NCBI RefSeq assembly: GCF_014648655.1
Contig: NZ_BMRN01000002.1
Location: forward strand, 1 to 64,000
DNA from: Streptomyces atratus
GTDB taxonomy: Bacteria > Actinomycetota > Actinomycetes > Streptomycetales > Streptomycetaceae
Direction of reading: 5' to 3'
Length of the DNA stretch: 64,000 nucleotides
Below, piece after piece: positions 1 to 8,339 of this stretch; the first letter of the stretch is position 1, and the number at the start of each line of letters is the position of its first letter. The translations under genes and the position numbers were made by a program. A model generated the notes under the pieces. It searched no databases. It was not told the origin of the DNA and saw only the letters and a program-made list of their open reading frames with translations.

Positions 1-1
1 G

Positions 2-145
2 TACCGGTATACCGGGCATGACTCCAACCCGTGGGTCGGTATCCCCGGTAAGGCGGTGGATATCGGTGTGGCCGCCGATGGCACCGTCTGGCACGTCAAC
101 TCCGGTGGCGGGATCTATCGCTACACGGGAGACCAACCGAGCTGA
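2..145 (+). CDS. C-terminal end of a tectonin-repeat beta-propeller protein (5' cut by window)
   Basis: The frame is open from the left edge and ends at TGA 143-145, giving 47 residues. They contain the pattern P-W-V-G-I-P-G-K-A-V-D-I-G-V-A-A-D-G-T-V-W followed by G-G-I-Y-R-Y-T-G. This is the blade repeat of tectonin-type beta-propellers, in which each blade carries an 'A-D-G-T-V-W-x-V-N' strand and an 'I-Y-R-Y' strand. Such domains are often lectin-like or peptidoglycan/glycan-binding modules at the C-terminus of secreted proteins. Nothing can be said of the N-terminus. A strong hairpin follows 17 nt after the stop, so this is the end of the transcription unit. Confidence 0.7.
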   Translation, partial: YRYTGHDSNPWVGIPGKAVDIGVAADGTVWHVNSGGGIYRYTGDQPS

Positions 146-161
146 CCCCAGGCAGCAACTG

Positions 162-197
162 CGAGAGGCCCCTGCCCGGGATGGCAGAGGCCTCTCG
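162..197 (+). terminator. Rho-independent-type hairpin after the tectonin protein
   Basis: CGAGAGGCC (162-170) pairs perfectly with GGCCTCTCG (189-197). An inner CTGCC/GGCAG stem (172-176 / 183-187) closes a 6-nt loop. There is no U-tract, which is usual in Streptomyces terminators. Confidence 0.75.
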
Positions 198-559
198 TGG
201 CCGAGCACCAGCGCGGCCGGGCCGCTGCCGCGTTGCCCGACCTCGGCAGAGGGAGCAACTTGAAGGTGCTCTGCGAGGCGTAGAGGGCATGACCGAGGAG
301 GGCGAGCAGTCACAGTGTTCCCACTCCGGCAACAGCTCCGAGTGCGCCCTCGCACACAGCCGACCGCTCGGAGCTCTCACTCTGCGGCATTGACGGCCCC
401 TCCAGGTGTATTGATCAGGAGCGTCGAAGGGGGCCTCACACACTCCTGGCGAGCAGGAATACCCGCGCTTCGAAGCGAGCGGTTACCAACATTCGAGTGA
501 TCTCAATCGTGTTGATCATCACGCCGTGCTGACTGAACGTATGAGCTAGCGTTCGGAAA
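198..559. other. Intergenic region upstream of the acyl-CoA oxidase-like gene
   Basis: I see no convincing coding frame in these 362 bp. The last 30 bp hold a dyad GAACG-N10-CGTTC (535-539 / 550-554) and a -10-like TAGCGT (547-552) 7 nt before the GTG start. The dyad overlaps the presumed promoter and could be an operator of a TetR-like repressor, but no regulator gene is adjacent. Confidence 0.4.
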
Positions 560-2389
560 GTGATCAACACCGCACTCCCCTCTGACCAGGCCTCTTCAAC
601 CGCCGCCGCGCTGACGAGGGCGCTCTTCGGCGAGCGGATGGATGAGCTTCACGAGCCCTGGCGCAAGCTGTTCAGTACTGAGCCGTTCAGCTTCAGGGAA
701 GGGCTGTCACCTGATGAACGTGCCGCACTGTCCTATAAACGTTTACGCCTGATCAACGAAGCGCTCGACAGACCCGAGGACTTCGTGGCCGATGTGGAAC
801 GACTCACGGCACTCCATGAATGGGTCGGCCCGGTGGACGCGGGTTTGGGAACAGTGGCGAGTATCCACTACAACCTCTTCCTCGGCAGCCTCCTCGAACA
901 CACGTCGGGCCCGAACCGCGATCTGCGGGAGTTCGTCGAGCTGCGGCGCGCAGGAACGTTTCTGTGCACGGAGGCCGGGCACGGCAACAGTGCCTCCCAA
1001 CTGGAGACCACCGCCACGTACGACCGAACCGCGGGCGAGTTCGTGTTGAACACTCCCAGTGCGGCCGCCCGCAAGTTCATGCCGAACACCAGCTCCACCG
1101 GCGGGCCCAAAACCGCTGTCGTCGCCGCCCGACTCATCACGGACGGCAAGGACCAGGGCGTCTTCCTGTTCCTCACTCCGCTCAGCGACGAGACCGGGCG
1201 ACCGATGCCAGGAGTCGAGATACGCAGGCTGCCCCAGACAGCCACCGCCCCTGTCGACCACTGCGTCACCTCCTTCGACCATGTCCGTCTGCCACACGAA
1301 GCGCTTCTGCAGTCCGACCACGGACGCCTCACGCCGGAAGGCGTCTTCACCAGTTCGATCGGCAGTCCCCGCAAGCGTTTCCTGCACTCCATCGGCCGCG
1401 TCACCGCCGGCAAGCTCTGCATGAGCGGCTACAGCCTCGGTGTCACGCGCCACGCGCTCGCTGTGGCCGTACGGCACGCCCACGTGAGGCAGACGTCCGG
1501 CGTGACAGCAGGCGGCAGTGTTCCGCTGTTCGCTCACCGCAGCCACCACGCTCCGCTCATCGACGCCATCGCCACCACCTACGCCGCGACTCTCCTGCAC
1601 CGCGCCGCGGTACGGCAGTGGGCGCAGGCAACGGAGCCGGAGCGGGAGAACGGTGAGCGGTTCGCAGCCATAGCGAAGGGCTGGATCACCTGGCGGGCCC
1701 GTGCCGTCATGACCGAGTGCCGCGAACGCTGCGGTGCGCAGGGGCTTTTCCTGGCCAATGGGATCGCGGGCCAGCTGGCGGCCAACGAGGGAACCATCAC
1801 AGCGGAGGGTGACAACCTCGTCATCTGGGTCAAGGCCGCCGGCGAAATGCTTCTTGGGCACTTCACTCCGAAGGAGCCCCATGATGCGCCGCCCGAGGCT
1901 CGCGACCTCGACGATCCGGTCTTCCTCCAAGACCTGTTGGCGGACATCGAACGCATCTGGCACCAGCGTGCACGTACGCGCCTGCGCAGCGCACCGGCCG
2001 GCAATCCCCTCAACCGATGGAACACCGCCGTCACACCGGCTCTGGAACTGGTCGACGCCTACGCGCACAGCCAGGCTGCCCAAGCTCTTCTGGACGCCGC
2101 CGACCAGGCTCCTCACCCCGAAGCGCGGCGCCAGCTGCGTTTGCTGCACCGCCTGTTCACCCTGCGCCGCATCGCGGCTCACAGTGGAGACCTGCTTGCG
2201 GAGGGGCACCTGACCAGCGCTCAGGTGAGGCAGCTCCCCGACGCGGCCGAGAGTGTCGTCGTAGACCTCGCACCCGAGGCCGTGACCCTCACGAACGGAT
2301 TCGCCGTCGTGGAGGACGTTCTCCGTGACCATCCCATCAACCATCCTGATGCCTTCGACGGCATCGAAGGCAGCCTGCTGCCCGGGTGA
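560..2389 (+). CDS. Acyl-CoA oxidase / acyl-CoA dehydrogenase family flavoprotein
   Basis: This 609-residue protein is of acyl-CoA oxidase size; dehydrogenases are about 380-400 residues. Residues 137-155 read T-E-A-G-H-G...L-E-T-T-A-T-Y-D, the flavin-binding beta-domain signature of acyl-CoA oxidases. The family oxidises acyl-CoA to trans-2-enoyl-CoA using FAD. A middle beta-barrel domain (about 130-270) precedes a long helical C-terminal half, as expected for the two C-terminal helical bundles of ACOX. The start is GTG 560. The purine-rich GGAAA touches it, so a normal Shine-Dalgarno spacing is absent and a leaderless start after TAGCGT is plausible. The gene stands alone: the downstream gene has its own promoter. 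The substrate is unknown. Confidence 0.8.
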   Translation: MINTALPSDQASSTAAALTRALFGERMDELHEPWRKLFSTEPFSFREGLSPDERAALSYKRLRLINEALDRPEDFVADVERLTALHEWVGPVDAGLGTVASIHYNLFLGSLLEHTSGPNRDLREFVELRRAGTFLCTEAGHGNSASQLETTATYDRTAGEFVLNTPSAAARKFMPNTSSTGGPKTAVVAARLITDGKDQGVFLFLTPLSDETGRPMPGVEIRRLPQTATAPVDHCVTSFDHVRLPHEALLQSDHGRLTPEGVFTSSIGSPRKRFLHSIGRVTAGKLCMSGYSLGVTRHALAVAVRHAHVRQTSGVTAGGSVPLFAHRSHHAPLIDAIATTYAATLLHRAAVRQWAQATEPERENGERFAAIAKGWITWRARAVMTECRERCGAQGLFLANGIAGQLAANEGTITAEGDNLVIWVKAAGEMLLGHFTPKEPHDAPPEARDLDDPVFLQDLLADIERIWHQRARTRLRSAPAGNPLNRWNTAVTPALELVDAYAHSQAAQALLDAADQAPHPEARRQLRLLHRLFTLRRIAAHSGDLLAEGHLTSAQVRQLPDAAESVVVDLAPEAVTLTNGFAVVEDVLRDHPINHPDAFDGIEGSLLPG

Positions 2390-2447
2390 GAGCTCAAAGT
2401 GAGATCTCCGCGCCGTGCGCTCGGCGGCGCCGTGCCGGGAAAGGGCG

Positions 2448-2476
2448 TGTCACCACAGGGGACACGGTCCTAGAGT
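2448..2476 (+). promoter_or_regulatory. Promoter of the chloramphenicol phosphotransferase gene
   Basis: TGTCAC (2448-2453) and TAGAGT (2471-2476) are separated by 17 nt. The GTG start lies 6 nt after the -10 box, the usual geometry of a leaderless Streptomyces transcript. Confidence 0.5.
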
Positions 2477-2482
2477 GGCGCG

Positions 2483-3016
2483 GTGATGACCCAGATGATC
2501 GTGCTCAACGGCGGCTCCAGCTCCGGGAAGTCCGGGATCGCCCGGTGCCTGCAGGCGGTCCTGCCGGACCCCTGGCTGGCCTTCGGGGTCGACACACTGA
2601 TCCAGGCGATGCCCGCGTCCATGAGTGCATCGGACGCGGGCATCGAGTTCGCTCCGGACGGTGAGGTGATCGTCGGCCCCGAGTTCCGTGCGTTGGAGAC
2701 GGCGTGGATCGAGGGGGTCGCCACGATGGCCCGTGCCGGAGCCAGGGTCATCGTCGACGAGGTCTTCCTCGGCGGGGCGGCGTCGCAGCAGCGATGGCAG
2801 AAGGCGCTCGGTGGGGTGCAGGTGTTGTGGGTCGGCGTCCGGTGCGAGAGCGCGGTCGCCGCAGCCCGTGAGGTCGCGCGCGGCGACCGGGTCACGGGAA
2901 TGGCGGCGTCGCAGGCGGATGTGGTCCACCGGGGCGTGATCTACGACCTGGAGGTGGACACGACGCGGAGCGAGTCCATGGAGTGCGCGCGGATCATCGC
3001 CGACCGCATCGAGTGA
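2483..3016 (+). CDS. cpt: Chloramphenicol 3-O-phosphotransferase
   Basis: This 177-residue protein closely follows the Streptomyces venezuelae CPT family, which phosphorylates the C3 hydroxyl of chloramphenicol. The P-loop G-G-S-S-S-G-K-S is at residues 10-17. The catalytic Asp sits in [11 protein letters not shown] at residue 37, the same number as in the S. venezuelae enzyme. The G-P-E-F-R-A-L and L-W-V-G-V-R-C motifs are also present. The length is that of the family. There is no chloramphenicol biosynthesis gene nearby, so it is a stand-alone resistance (or related detoxifying kinase) gene. GTG 2483 and ATG 2486 are both possible starts; the promoter position favours GTG and a leaderless mRNA. 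Confidence 0.88.
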   Translation: MMTQMIVLNGGSSSGKSGIARCLQAVLPDPWLAFGVDTLIQAMPASMSASDAGIEFAPDGEVIVGPEFRALETAWIEGVATMARAGARVIVDEVFLGGAASQQRWQKALGGVQVLWVGVRCESAVAAAREVARGDRVTGMAASQADVVHRGVIYDLEVDTTRSESMECARIIADRIE

Positions 3017-3052
3017 TGCGGTGGGTTGCTGTGGTCGCTTCCGGCCACAGCA

Positions 3053-3529
3053 CTACACGTCGCCGAGCTCCAGCTCACCGACGACCTGATCCCCGCTCAT
3101 CTCCCCGGTCAGCCGGAAACCGAGCTTCAGATAGAACTTCTCGGGCCCGTGTGCCCCGGGAACCCAGGTCACGGTCGTACGCGTCTGCCCGCGCCGTCGT
3201 ATCTCCTCGCACACCGCCTCCACGGCGAAGCGGCCGTAACCACGGCCCTGTTCATCGGCGGCGATGTTCAGGCGCCAGAGCCCGGAGCGGAGCCTGTCAT
3301 CCGGCTCGTCCGGATCGAACCGGGCATCGAAGAAAGCCATGACGAAGCCCACGAGCCGCTCACCGTCGAAGATCAGCCGGGGCCAGGCGACCTCGGGTGC
3401 GGCATACGCCTGGGCCAGCGACCAGGCGACCGGCTTCACGAGCCCGTCCTGGTCGGGGCGTACTTTCAGCAGGCAGGCGGCCTCGACGTTGTCGGGCGTG
3501 ACCTTTTCGAGGCGAAGTGATGAAGACAT
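3053..3529 (-). CDS. GNAT-family N-acetyltransferase
   Basis: The 158-residue protein has the GNAT acetyl-CoA pyrophosphate-binding loop G-R-G-Y-G-R-F-A-V after a W-R-L-N-I-A-A-D-E-Q strand (about residues 86-105). It also has a C-terminal F-Y-L-K-L-G-F-R motif, where the Tyr commonly acts as general acid. The N-terminal half resembles the spermidine/diamine N-acetyltransferase subgroup, but the acceptor cannot be read from sequence. ATG 3529 lies 6 nt after a -10-like TAGGTT, suggesting a leaderless message. It is tail-to-tail with the phosphotransferase gene. Confidence 0.8.
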   Translation of the reverse strand: MSSSLRLEKVTPDNVEAACLLKVRPDQDGLVKPVAWSLAQAYAAPEVAWPRLIFDGERLVGFVMAFFDARFDPDEPDDRLRSGLWRLNIAADEQGRGYGRFAVEAVCEEIRRRGQTRTTVTWVPGAHGPEKFYLKLGFRLTGEMSGDQVVGELELGDV

Positions 3530-3599
3530 GTCTGCAACCTACAGAGCACGCTGAAAAACCACCGGGATCAACCGCCGACGCACGATGCAGGAGCGCCTT

Positions 3600-3635
3600 C
3601 GCCCCCGTTACGGCCATCGGGCCGTGACGGGGGCG
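3600..3635 (-). terminator. Hairpin terminator downstream of the AKP-tail protein gene
   Basis: CGCCCCCGTTACGGCC (3600-3615) pairs with GGCCGTGACGGGGGCG (3620-3635) with one G-T wobble and a 4-nt loop. It lies 27 bp beyond the stop codon at 3663. Confidence 0.8.
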
Positions 3636-3662
3636 TCTGAACAAACTCCCTTGCGGGAAGCG

Positions 3663-4502
3663 TCAGTTGGCGGGCGCCTGGTACAGGCCCCGGCCGGCGC
3701 GGTGCGCCCGGGAGGTGCCGACGAGTCGGTCGAGGGTGCTGCGTACGGTGTTGATGCTGTTGGGGGTGAGTTCACGCCCCAGGGCCTTCGTGACCTCGCG
3801 GGCACGGACAGGTGTGTCGCCGAAGGTGGACAGCACCTTCATGGCCATCTCGGTGAGGCTGCCGCTGTCGTCGACGGCAGGTGCGGCAGGGGCGGCAGGG
3901 GCTGCCTTCTTCGACGCCCTGGCCTTGGCGGGCTTGGCGTCCTTGGCAGGAGCGGTGGCCTTGGCGGGCTTGGCGTCCTTGGCGGGCGCGGTGGCCTTGG
4001 CAGGCGCGGCGGCCTTCGCGGGCTTGGCGGACTTGGTGGCGACGGCCTTCTTGGCCTGCCCGCGCTCGGTCTTCGGCTTGGCAGGAGCCTGCTTGCGGCC
4101 CTTGGGCGCAGAAGTCTTCCGGGCGGTGCGGCGCGCGGGGGCGGCCGCTGCCGGCTCCTGCGGGACCTCCGCCGGGACGACGGAGTCAACGGAATCCTGA
4201 GCCTGCTGCGGAATCCTGGGAGCGGCAACGCTCTCGGTCTCCGCCTCCGCCTTGACGTCCACGGCTTCTGCCTTGACGTCCTCCGCCTTGACCTCCTGCG
4301 CCTCCGTGGTCGAGGAGGAAAGCGGGGAAGTGGACAGCGAACGCAGGGCCGTCAGTGCGGTCCGCACCGATTCCAGGCGCTCGGTGACGGTCGCGAGCTC
4401 CTTTTCCAGGGTTTGCTGGTGCTGTTCCAGACGAGGAAGTTCCGCCTGCAACAAGGCAGTTGTGGCATCGATGGTGCCGAGCGTGTTGGTCTCGGAGGTC
4501 AT
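3663..4502 (-). CDS. Coiled-coil, Lys/Ala/Pro-rich linker, winged-helix protein (nucleoid-associated candidate)
   Basis: This 279-residue protein has three visible parts. Residues about 10-55 form a Leu-rich coiled coil (L-L-Q-A-E-L-P-R-L-E-Q-H...). Residues about 110-210 are a histone H1-like tail of repeated A-K-P-A-K-A-x-A-P-A-K-D units. The last 65 residues look like a winged helix (M-A-M-K-V-L-S-T-F-G-D-T-P-V-R-A-R-E-V-T-K-A-L-G-R-E). Basic AKP tails bind DNA non-specifically in HupS- and Lsr2-like actinobacterial proteins; a DNA-compacting or regulatory role is inference. The start ATG 4502 has AAGGG 8 nt upstream. It has its own terminator. The near-identical linker repeats could vary in number between strains. 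Confidence 0.65.
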   Translation of the reverse strand: MTSETNTLGTIDATTALLQAELPRLEQHQQTLEKELATVTERLESVRTALTALRSLSTSPLSSSTTEAQEVKAEDVKAEAVDVKAEAETESVAAPRIPQQAQDSVDSVVPAEVPQEPAAAAPARRTARKTSAPKGRKQAPAKPKTERGQAKKAVATKSAKPAKAAAPAKATAPAKDAKPAKATAPAKDAKPAKARASKKAAPAAPAAPAVDDSGSLTEMAMKVLSTFGDTPVRAREVTKALGRELTPNSINTVRSTLDRLVGTSRAHRAGRGLYQAPAN

Positions 4503-4760
4503 GTTGTCGCCCTTCTCTCCCGGCCGACCGATGGTGACCGATATGTTGCAGCGTACGGTGCGTTGTGTTGTGGCCGGAAATCGACCTTCGGTGCGAACTG
4601 TCCCGAGGCACCTTCAACGCTGACTGCCAGTCTCCTGAAACTCCCTGCCGCGCGTCCGGGAGACGGTCTGATCGGCACTCATTTGGCCGCACATGCCTCA
4701 CCGGAGCCGGCCCCCTCCAGCCCCCTTCTCCAACCCGCTTCCGCCCCCGGTCACCTGCCG

Positions 4761-5327
4761 TCAGCCGTGGCCGGCCACATCGCCGCCGCGCGAGGCGGCC
4801 TCAGCCATGCGAGCCGTGGTGCCGGCGCCGTCCAGTGCCTCGCGGATGATGTCCGCGTGCCCACTGTGGTGCGCGATCTCCCGGAAAACATGCAACAGTA
4901 CGTGCCGGACGGTCCACGTGATCGGTTTCGGCGGCGACCAGGGGTACTGCGGGAGAGTCACGAGGCGGTCGAGGTCGGGCTCCTGCCGGACCGTGCGATC
5001 GAACTCCGCTGCCGCCGCATGGAAGGCATCGAGCAGGCCGGCCAGGGTCTCGCCCTCTGTCATCCGGGTGCCGTCGGGGTCGAGATCGGCCCGGTCGACC
5101 TTGCCCGGCGCGGTACCGTCGACCACCGCGAGCCATGTCCGTTGTACTTCGCCGAGATGCTTGAGCAGCCCGCCGAGCGTCAGCTCGCTGACGGTGGTGG
5201 CGACGCCGGCCTGCTCATCGCCGATGCCCGCGACGGTGTAGAGAAAGTTGGTGCGCTGATCAGCAACGAGCGCGAGCAGATCCTCGCGCTCACCGCCCTG
5301 TAAGTCGTTCGCGCTCGTCGTCCCCAT
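4761..5327 (-). CDS. DinB-like (DUF664) four-helix-bundle protein
   Basis: This 188-residue protein matches the DinB/DUF664 fold, whose members are often metal-dependent, thiol-linked (mycothiol/bacillithiol) transferases. Candidate metal ligands are the His in L-L-K-H-L-G-E-V-Q-R-T-W (about residue 57) and two in H-V-F-R-E-I-A-H-H-S-G-H-A-D near residues 145-158, the usual three-His arrangement. The family length is about 160-190 residues. Nothing in the neighbourhood indicates a substrate. The gene is monocistronic between divergent and convergent neighbours. Confidence 0.75.
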   Translation of the reverse strand: MGTTSANDLQGGEREDLLALVADQRTNFLYTVAGIGDEQAGVATTVSELTLGGLLKHLGEVQRTWLAVVDGTAPGKVDRADLDPDGTRMTEGETLAGLLDAFHAAAAEFDRTVRQEPDLDRLVTLPQYPWSPPKPITWTVRHVLLHVFREIAHHSGHADIIREALDGAGTTARMAEAASRGGDVAGHG

Positions 5328-5474
5328 GGGTCATGGCCCTCCTGGTCGGCTCGTGGGAGCCACACCAGGATGCCTTCCGCGCAGGCGGGCGGAGCGGAGA
5401 CGGATGGGTACGGCTGGAACCGGGTCGGGCGGAGGGCGGCAGAGGCGAGGAGATCCATGCCGCCCTCCAAAGGT

Positions 5475-6551
5475 TCAGTTGCCCGAGCCGGAGTTCACAG
5501 CGTTGCGCCAGACAGTCAGGTCCAGCGTCATGTACGTACTGGGCGAGTCCTCGGGCGAGAAGCCCTGATGGTCACGAGGCCCATGTGCCCCGTGCCTGTG
5601 ACGACGAGATCTGCCGCCCCTTCGAGAGCTTGCTCACGTAGATGCACTCGGTGAATCGGGTGTCCGCGCGGCAGGCGGCGAGCGATCCCTCCTGCCTCGG
5701 ATCGAGCAGCATCAGATTCCCGTCCTCGCTCTCCGCGTCGAGGTATCCGCCGGTGTCGTAGGAGAGTTCGTACCCACCGTCCTCGCCCTCCTGAGGCCGG
5801 ACATTGTCGTCCCCGAGCGTCAGGTGGTAGCCGGCGGTGAGGTTGATGCCCTTGTAGTCGACGGGCTTCGGCCCGGGTTTGACGCTGGGCTTCGGGCTGC
5901 TCTCCGGGCTCCCGCTGTTCTTCTCCTCGCTGCCCTGTGAAGAGCCGCCGCCTTGTGCGGAGTTGTCGCTCTGCGTCTGCTTCCCGTCGTCGCCCTTGAG
6001 TAGGAAGTACGCCGTGCCGCCACCGGCGATCCCGAAGATCAGCGCGGCGGCGATGGCGATGACCGCGCCCCGGTTGCCTTTACGCTTCGCGGGCTGGGGT
6101 GCCTGGGGCATGGGGCGGCCGGGGTACATCTGCGCGTGCGTCGGAACCTGGGTCGGGGCGTAGGCATGGGCCTGCGCTTGTGCCTGCGCCTGGGCCTGGG
6201 CGGGAGTGCCGTACGGCCCTTGGGGCTGCGCCGGGGTGGGCGGGCCGTACGGCCCGTGGGGCTGGGCGGCCTGAGTGGGCTGAGCGTGCTGGGCGTGTTG
6301 GCTCGTGGCGGGCGGGCCGTAACCCGGGGGTGGGGTGGCCGGGGCGACCGGCGTGGTGGGCGAGTAGGCCGCGGGCGGTGCGGAGGACGGGGGAGGCGGG
6401 GTCTGGACCGGGGCGGGGGCCGCCGCGCGTACGGTGATGTCGGCGGCGACCGAGCCCGGCAACCAGTCCTCGGGGCGACGCGTCAAAGGACGGCTCGTCG
6501 GCGCGCGTTCCGATGAGGGGCCCGGGGGAGACCCGATGACCGGCTCCGGTC
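5475..6551 (-). pseudogene. Decayed membrane sensor fragment of a Ser/Thr protein kinase (5' truncated, two frameshifts)
   Basis: Reading leftwards from about 6551 there is a Pro/Ala/Gln-rich juxtamembrane linker, one transmembrane segment (G-A-V-I-A-I-A-A-A-L-I-F-G-I-A, near 6030-6090) and an extracellular domain. This is the C-terminal layout of Streptomyces Ser/Thr kinases. No kinase catalytic motifs occur upstream: the frame runs straight into the MFS gene. At the 3' end the frame stops early at 5572. One missing base near 5607 and another near 5563 would restore G-H-M-G-L-V-T-I-R and G-F-S-P-E-D-S-P-S-T-Y-M-T-L-D, ending at TGA 5475. Sequencing error could explain the indels but not the lost kinase domain. 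A free-standing membrane protein is the alternative reading. Confidence 0.6.
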
Positions 6552-6554
6552 GAC

Positions 6555-7763
6555 TCAGCTCCGAACGTCCCCGAGTGTCCGCATCTCCTGGCCGGTGGGC
6601 GGCGTCTGTCGCGCACCGGTGCGGTCCAGTCCCAGCCGCAAGGCCATGGCAATCAGTGCGGCGACCGCGAACCCGGCTCCTGCCCAAGCGAGTTGACGGG
6701 CACCGTACTCGGCCAGGACCCAGCCCCCGACCGCGGTTCCGACGGTGATGCCGAGGTTCGAGAACGAGATGAAGAGGCTGTTGCCGAACTCGGGCGCGTC
6801 GACGGCGTCCCTCCCCAGCCAGCTCTGGCTCACGATGAGCCCGCCCGAGTGCACGGCCCCCCAGACCAGTACGGCCACAACCATCGGCGCGAACAGCGGG
6901 CCGACGGCGTACAGGAGCACGTAGACGAGCAGAATCAGCACGGGGTAGGCGACCACCGTACGAATCAGGTTGCGCCGCAACAGCCCACCGAAGACGAAAT
7001 TCCCCAGGATCATGATGACGCCGAACGCCATCAGCATGGCGCTGACCCACGTGCCGTCCATGTGCGTGACCTGGCCGAGGTACTCGGCGAAGTAGCCGTA
7101 GACCGAGAACATCGCCGCGAAGACGAGGACGACCGACGTGATGGTCAGCCACATCCGGGACTGCTTGAGAACGCTCAACTGGGCACCGTAGGACACCCGT
7201 TGACCGACAGGCATCGACGGTACGAACCGCAGGATGCCGAGGAAGGCGATCAGGTTGACGAGCGCACCGAACCAGAACGCCGACGCCAGGGACACATGCT
7301 CCGCGAGGTACGAGGTCAGCGGCACGCCGAAGGCGAAGCCGACGGTGACACCGCCGAACACGGTCGCCGTGGCCCGGGTCGCGTCTCCGGCGGGCACCAG
7401 CCGCGCGGCGGTCGCGAGCGCGACCGCGAAGAACACGGGGTGGAAGAGGGCGGGAACGACGCGGAAGGCCAGCATCACCTCGTACTGCGTGGTGAGCGCG
7501 TAGACGGCGTTGGAGACGGCGAACACCGCGATTGCGGCGGCGAGCACCTTCTTACGGTCGATGCCGGAGGCGAGCAGTGTGGTGAACGGCCCGGACACGG
7601 CGATGACCAGGGCAAAGACGCCGACGAGCCACCCCGCGGCGGACGGAGTGACACCGAGCTCGGCCGAGACCTGGGGGAGTACGCCGACCATGCCCATCTC
7701 GGTGGTGATGATCCCGAACACGCCCAGGGCGAGCACCAGGACGGTGAGGGAGGTCTTTCTCAT
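6555..7763 (-). CDS. Major facilitator superfamily (DHA1-like) drug exporter
   Basis: This 402-residue protein has about 12 hydrophobic segments and an N-terminal T-T-E-M-G-M-V-G-V-L-P loop, typical of the DHA1/AraJ-type proton-driven efflux group that includes chloramphenicol and sugar exporters. The D-R-K-K-V-L motif between helices 2 and 3 (about residues 69-74) is the MFS motif A region. ATG 7763 has GAAAGG 5 nt upstream. It lies 87 bp downstream of an ArsR-type regulator in the same direction, and the gap carries a copy of the presumed operator, so it is probably the regulated target. The substrate is unknown. Confidence 0.85.
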   Translation of the reverse strand: MRKTSLTVLVLALGVFGIITTEMGMVGVLPQVSAELGVTPSAAGWLVGVFALVIAVSGPFTTLLASGIDRKKVLAAAIAVFAVSNAVYALTTQYEVMLAFRVVPALFHPVFFAVALATAARLVPAGDATRATATVFGGVTVGFAFGVPLTSYLAEHVSLASAFWFGALVNLIAFLGILRFVPSMPVGQRVSYGAQLSVLKQSRMWLTITSVVLVFAAMFSVYGYFAEYLGQVTHMDGTWVSAMLMAFGVIMILGNFVFGGLLRRNLIRTVVAYPVLILLVYVLLYAVGPLFAPMVVAVLVWGAVHSGGLIVSQSWLGRDAVDAPEFGNSLFISFSNLGITVGTAVGGWVLAEYGARQLAWAGAGFAVAALIAMALRLGLDRTGARQTPPTGQEMRTLGDVRS

Positions 7764-7779
7764 CGGGACCTTTCATTAA

Positions 7780-7796
7780 ATCTAGAAAAGTAGATA
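7780..7796 (-). promoter_or_regulatory. Candidate ArsR-type operator before the MFS gene
   Basis: On the minus strand this reads TATC-N7-CTAGAT, within a perfect ATCTA-N6-TAGAT dyad (7780-7795). The same TATC-N7-CTAGAT string recurs before the regulator gene at 8197-8213. It lies 17 bp before the MFS start codon. Confidence 0.55.
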
Positions 7797-7850
7797 CATT
7801 GAGCTGTGGGAGAGGGCGTGCGCACGGAAATCGAGTGGGCTACAGGTGGG

Positions 7851-8162
7851 CTACAGCTCGTCGCGGACGTGCGCGGCGAACTCGGCGATCACCGTTTCGT
7901 TGCGTCGGTAGTACGTCCACTTGCCGATGCGTTCCGAGGTGAGCAGTCCCGCGTCCTTCAGGGTCTGCAGATAGCCGGACACCACCGACTGTGCCAGCCC
8001 GGCGCGCTTCCGGATGTCGCCGACGCACACACCGATGTGGAAGCCGAGCCCCTGCTGTCGGTAGGAGTCCTCGTCGAAGTACTTCGCCGGATCCTTGAGC
8101 CACTGCATGAACTGCAGGCGCGCGGGGTTGGCGAGCGCCTTGTGTACAGCCAGGGGATCCAT
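7851..8162 (-). CDS. ArsR-family winged-helix repressor
   Basis: This protein has 103 residues from ATG 8162, which I chose because AGAGAGG lies 7 nt upstream; an in-frame start 36 bp further out has no ribosome site. K-A-L-A-N-P-A-R-L-Q-F-M-Q-W-L begins the ArsR helix-turn-helix domain, and S-V-V-S-G-Y-L-Q-T-L-K-D-A-G-L-L (about 58-75) is the recognition helix with the following wing. The conserved metal-binding Cys-Val-Cys box is not present; only G-V-C-V-G-D-I occurs, so the inducer is more likely an organic ligand. It probably represses itself and the MFS gene through the two shared boxes. Confidence 0.85.
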   Translation of the reverse strand: MDPLAVHKALANPARLQFMQWLKDPAKYFDEDSYRQQGLGFHIGVCVGDIRKRAGLAQSVVSGYLQTLKDAGLLTSERIGKWTYYRRNETVIAEFAAHVRDEL

Positions 8163-8196
8163 CGGTCTGCCTCTCTGTCTGCCTCTCCCAGGACGC

Positions 8197-8213
8197 ATCT
8201 AGCTTTCGCGATA
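8197..8213 (-). promoter_or_regulatory. Candidate autoregulatory ArsR operator
   Basis: A second copy of TATC-N7-CTAGAT lies 35 bp upstream of the ArsR start codon. Confidence 0.5.
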
Positions 8214-8339
8214 TGTAGGGACAAGTCAAATCGGGTGGCTTCCCCCCGCTCCCTTCGGGCGATGTTCTGAGCGGCAGGGAGTGGCGGAGTGGTCGGGTCG
8301 GCCCGGTCGAGGACCGCCGAGGATCAACGGGGCGTAGGC

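Noticed and set aside
743..2344. A 533-codon minus frame antisense to the acyl-CoA oxidase gene
   Set aside because: No family motifs or ribosome site. The plus-strand gene has the flavoenzyme signature.
3585..5303. A 572-codon plus-strand frame rich in Gly and Leu
   Set aside because: It is the complement of the Lys/Ala/Pro repeats and the DinB-like gene. Composition is explained by the opposite strand, and it lacks a start site.
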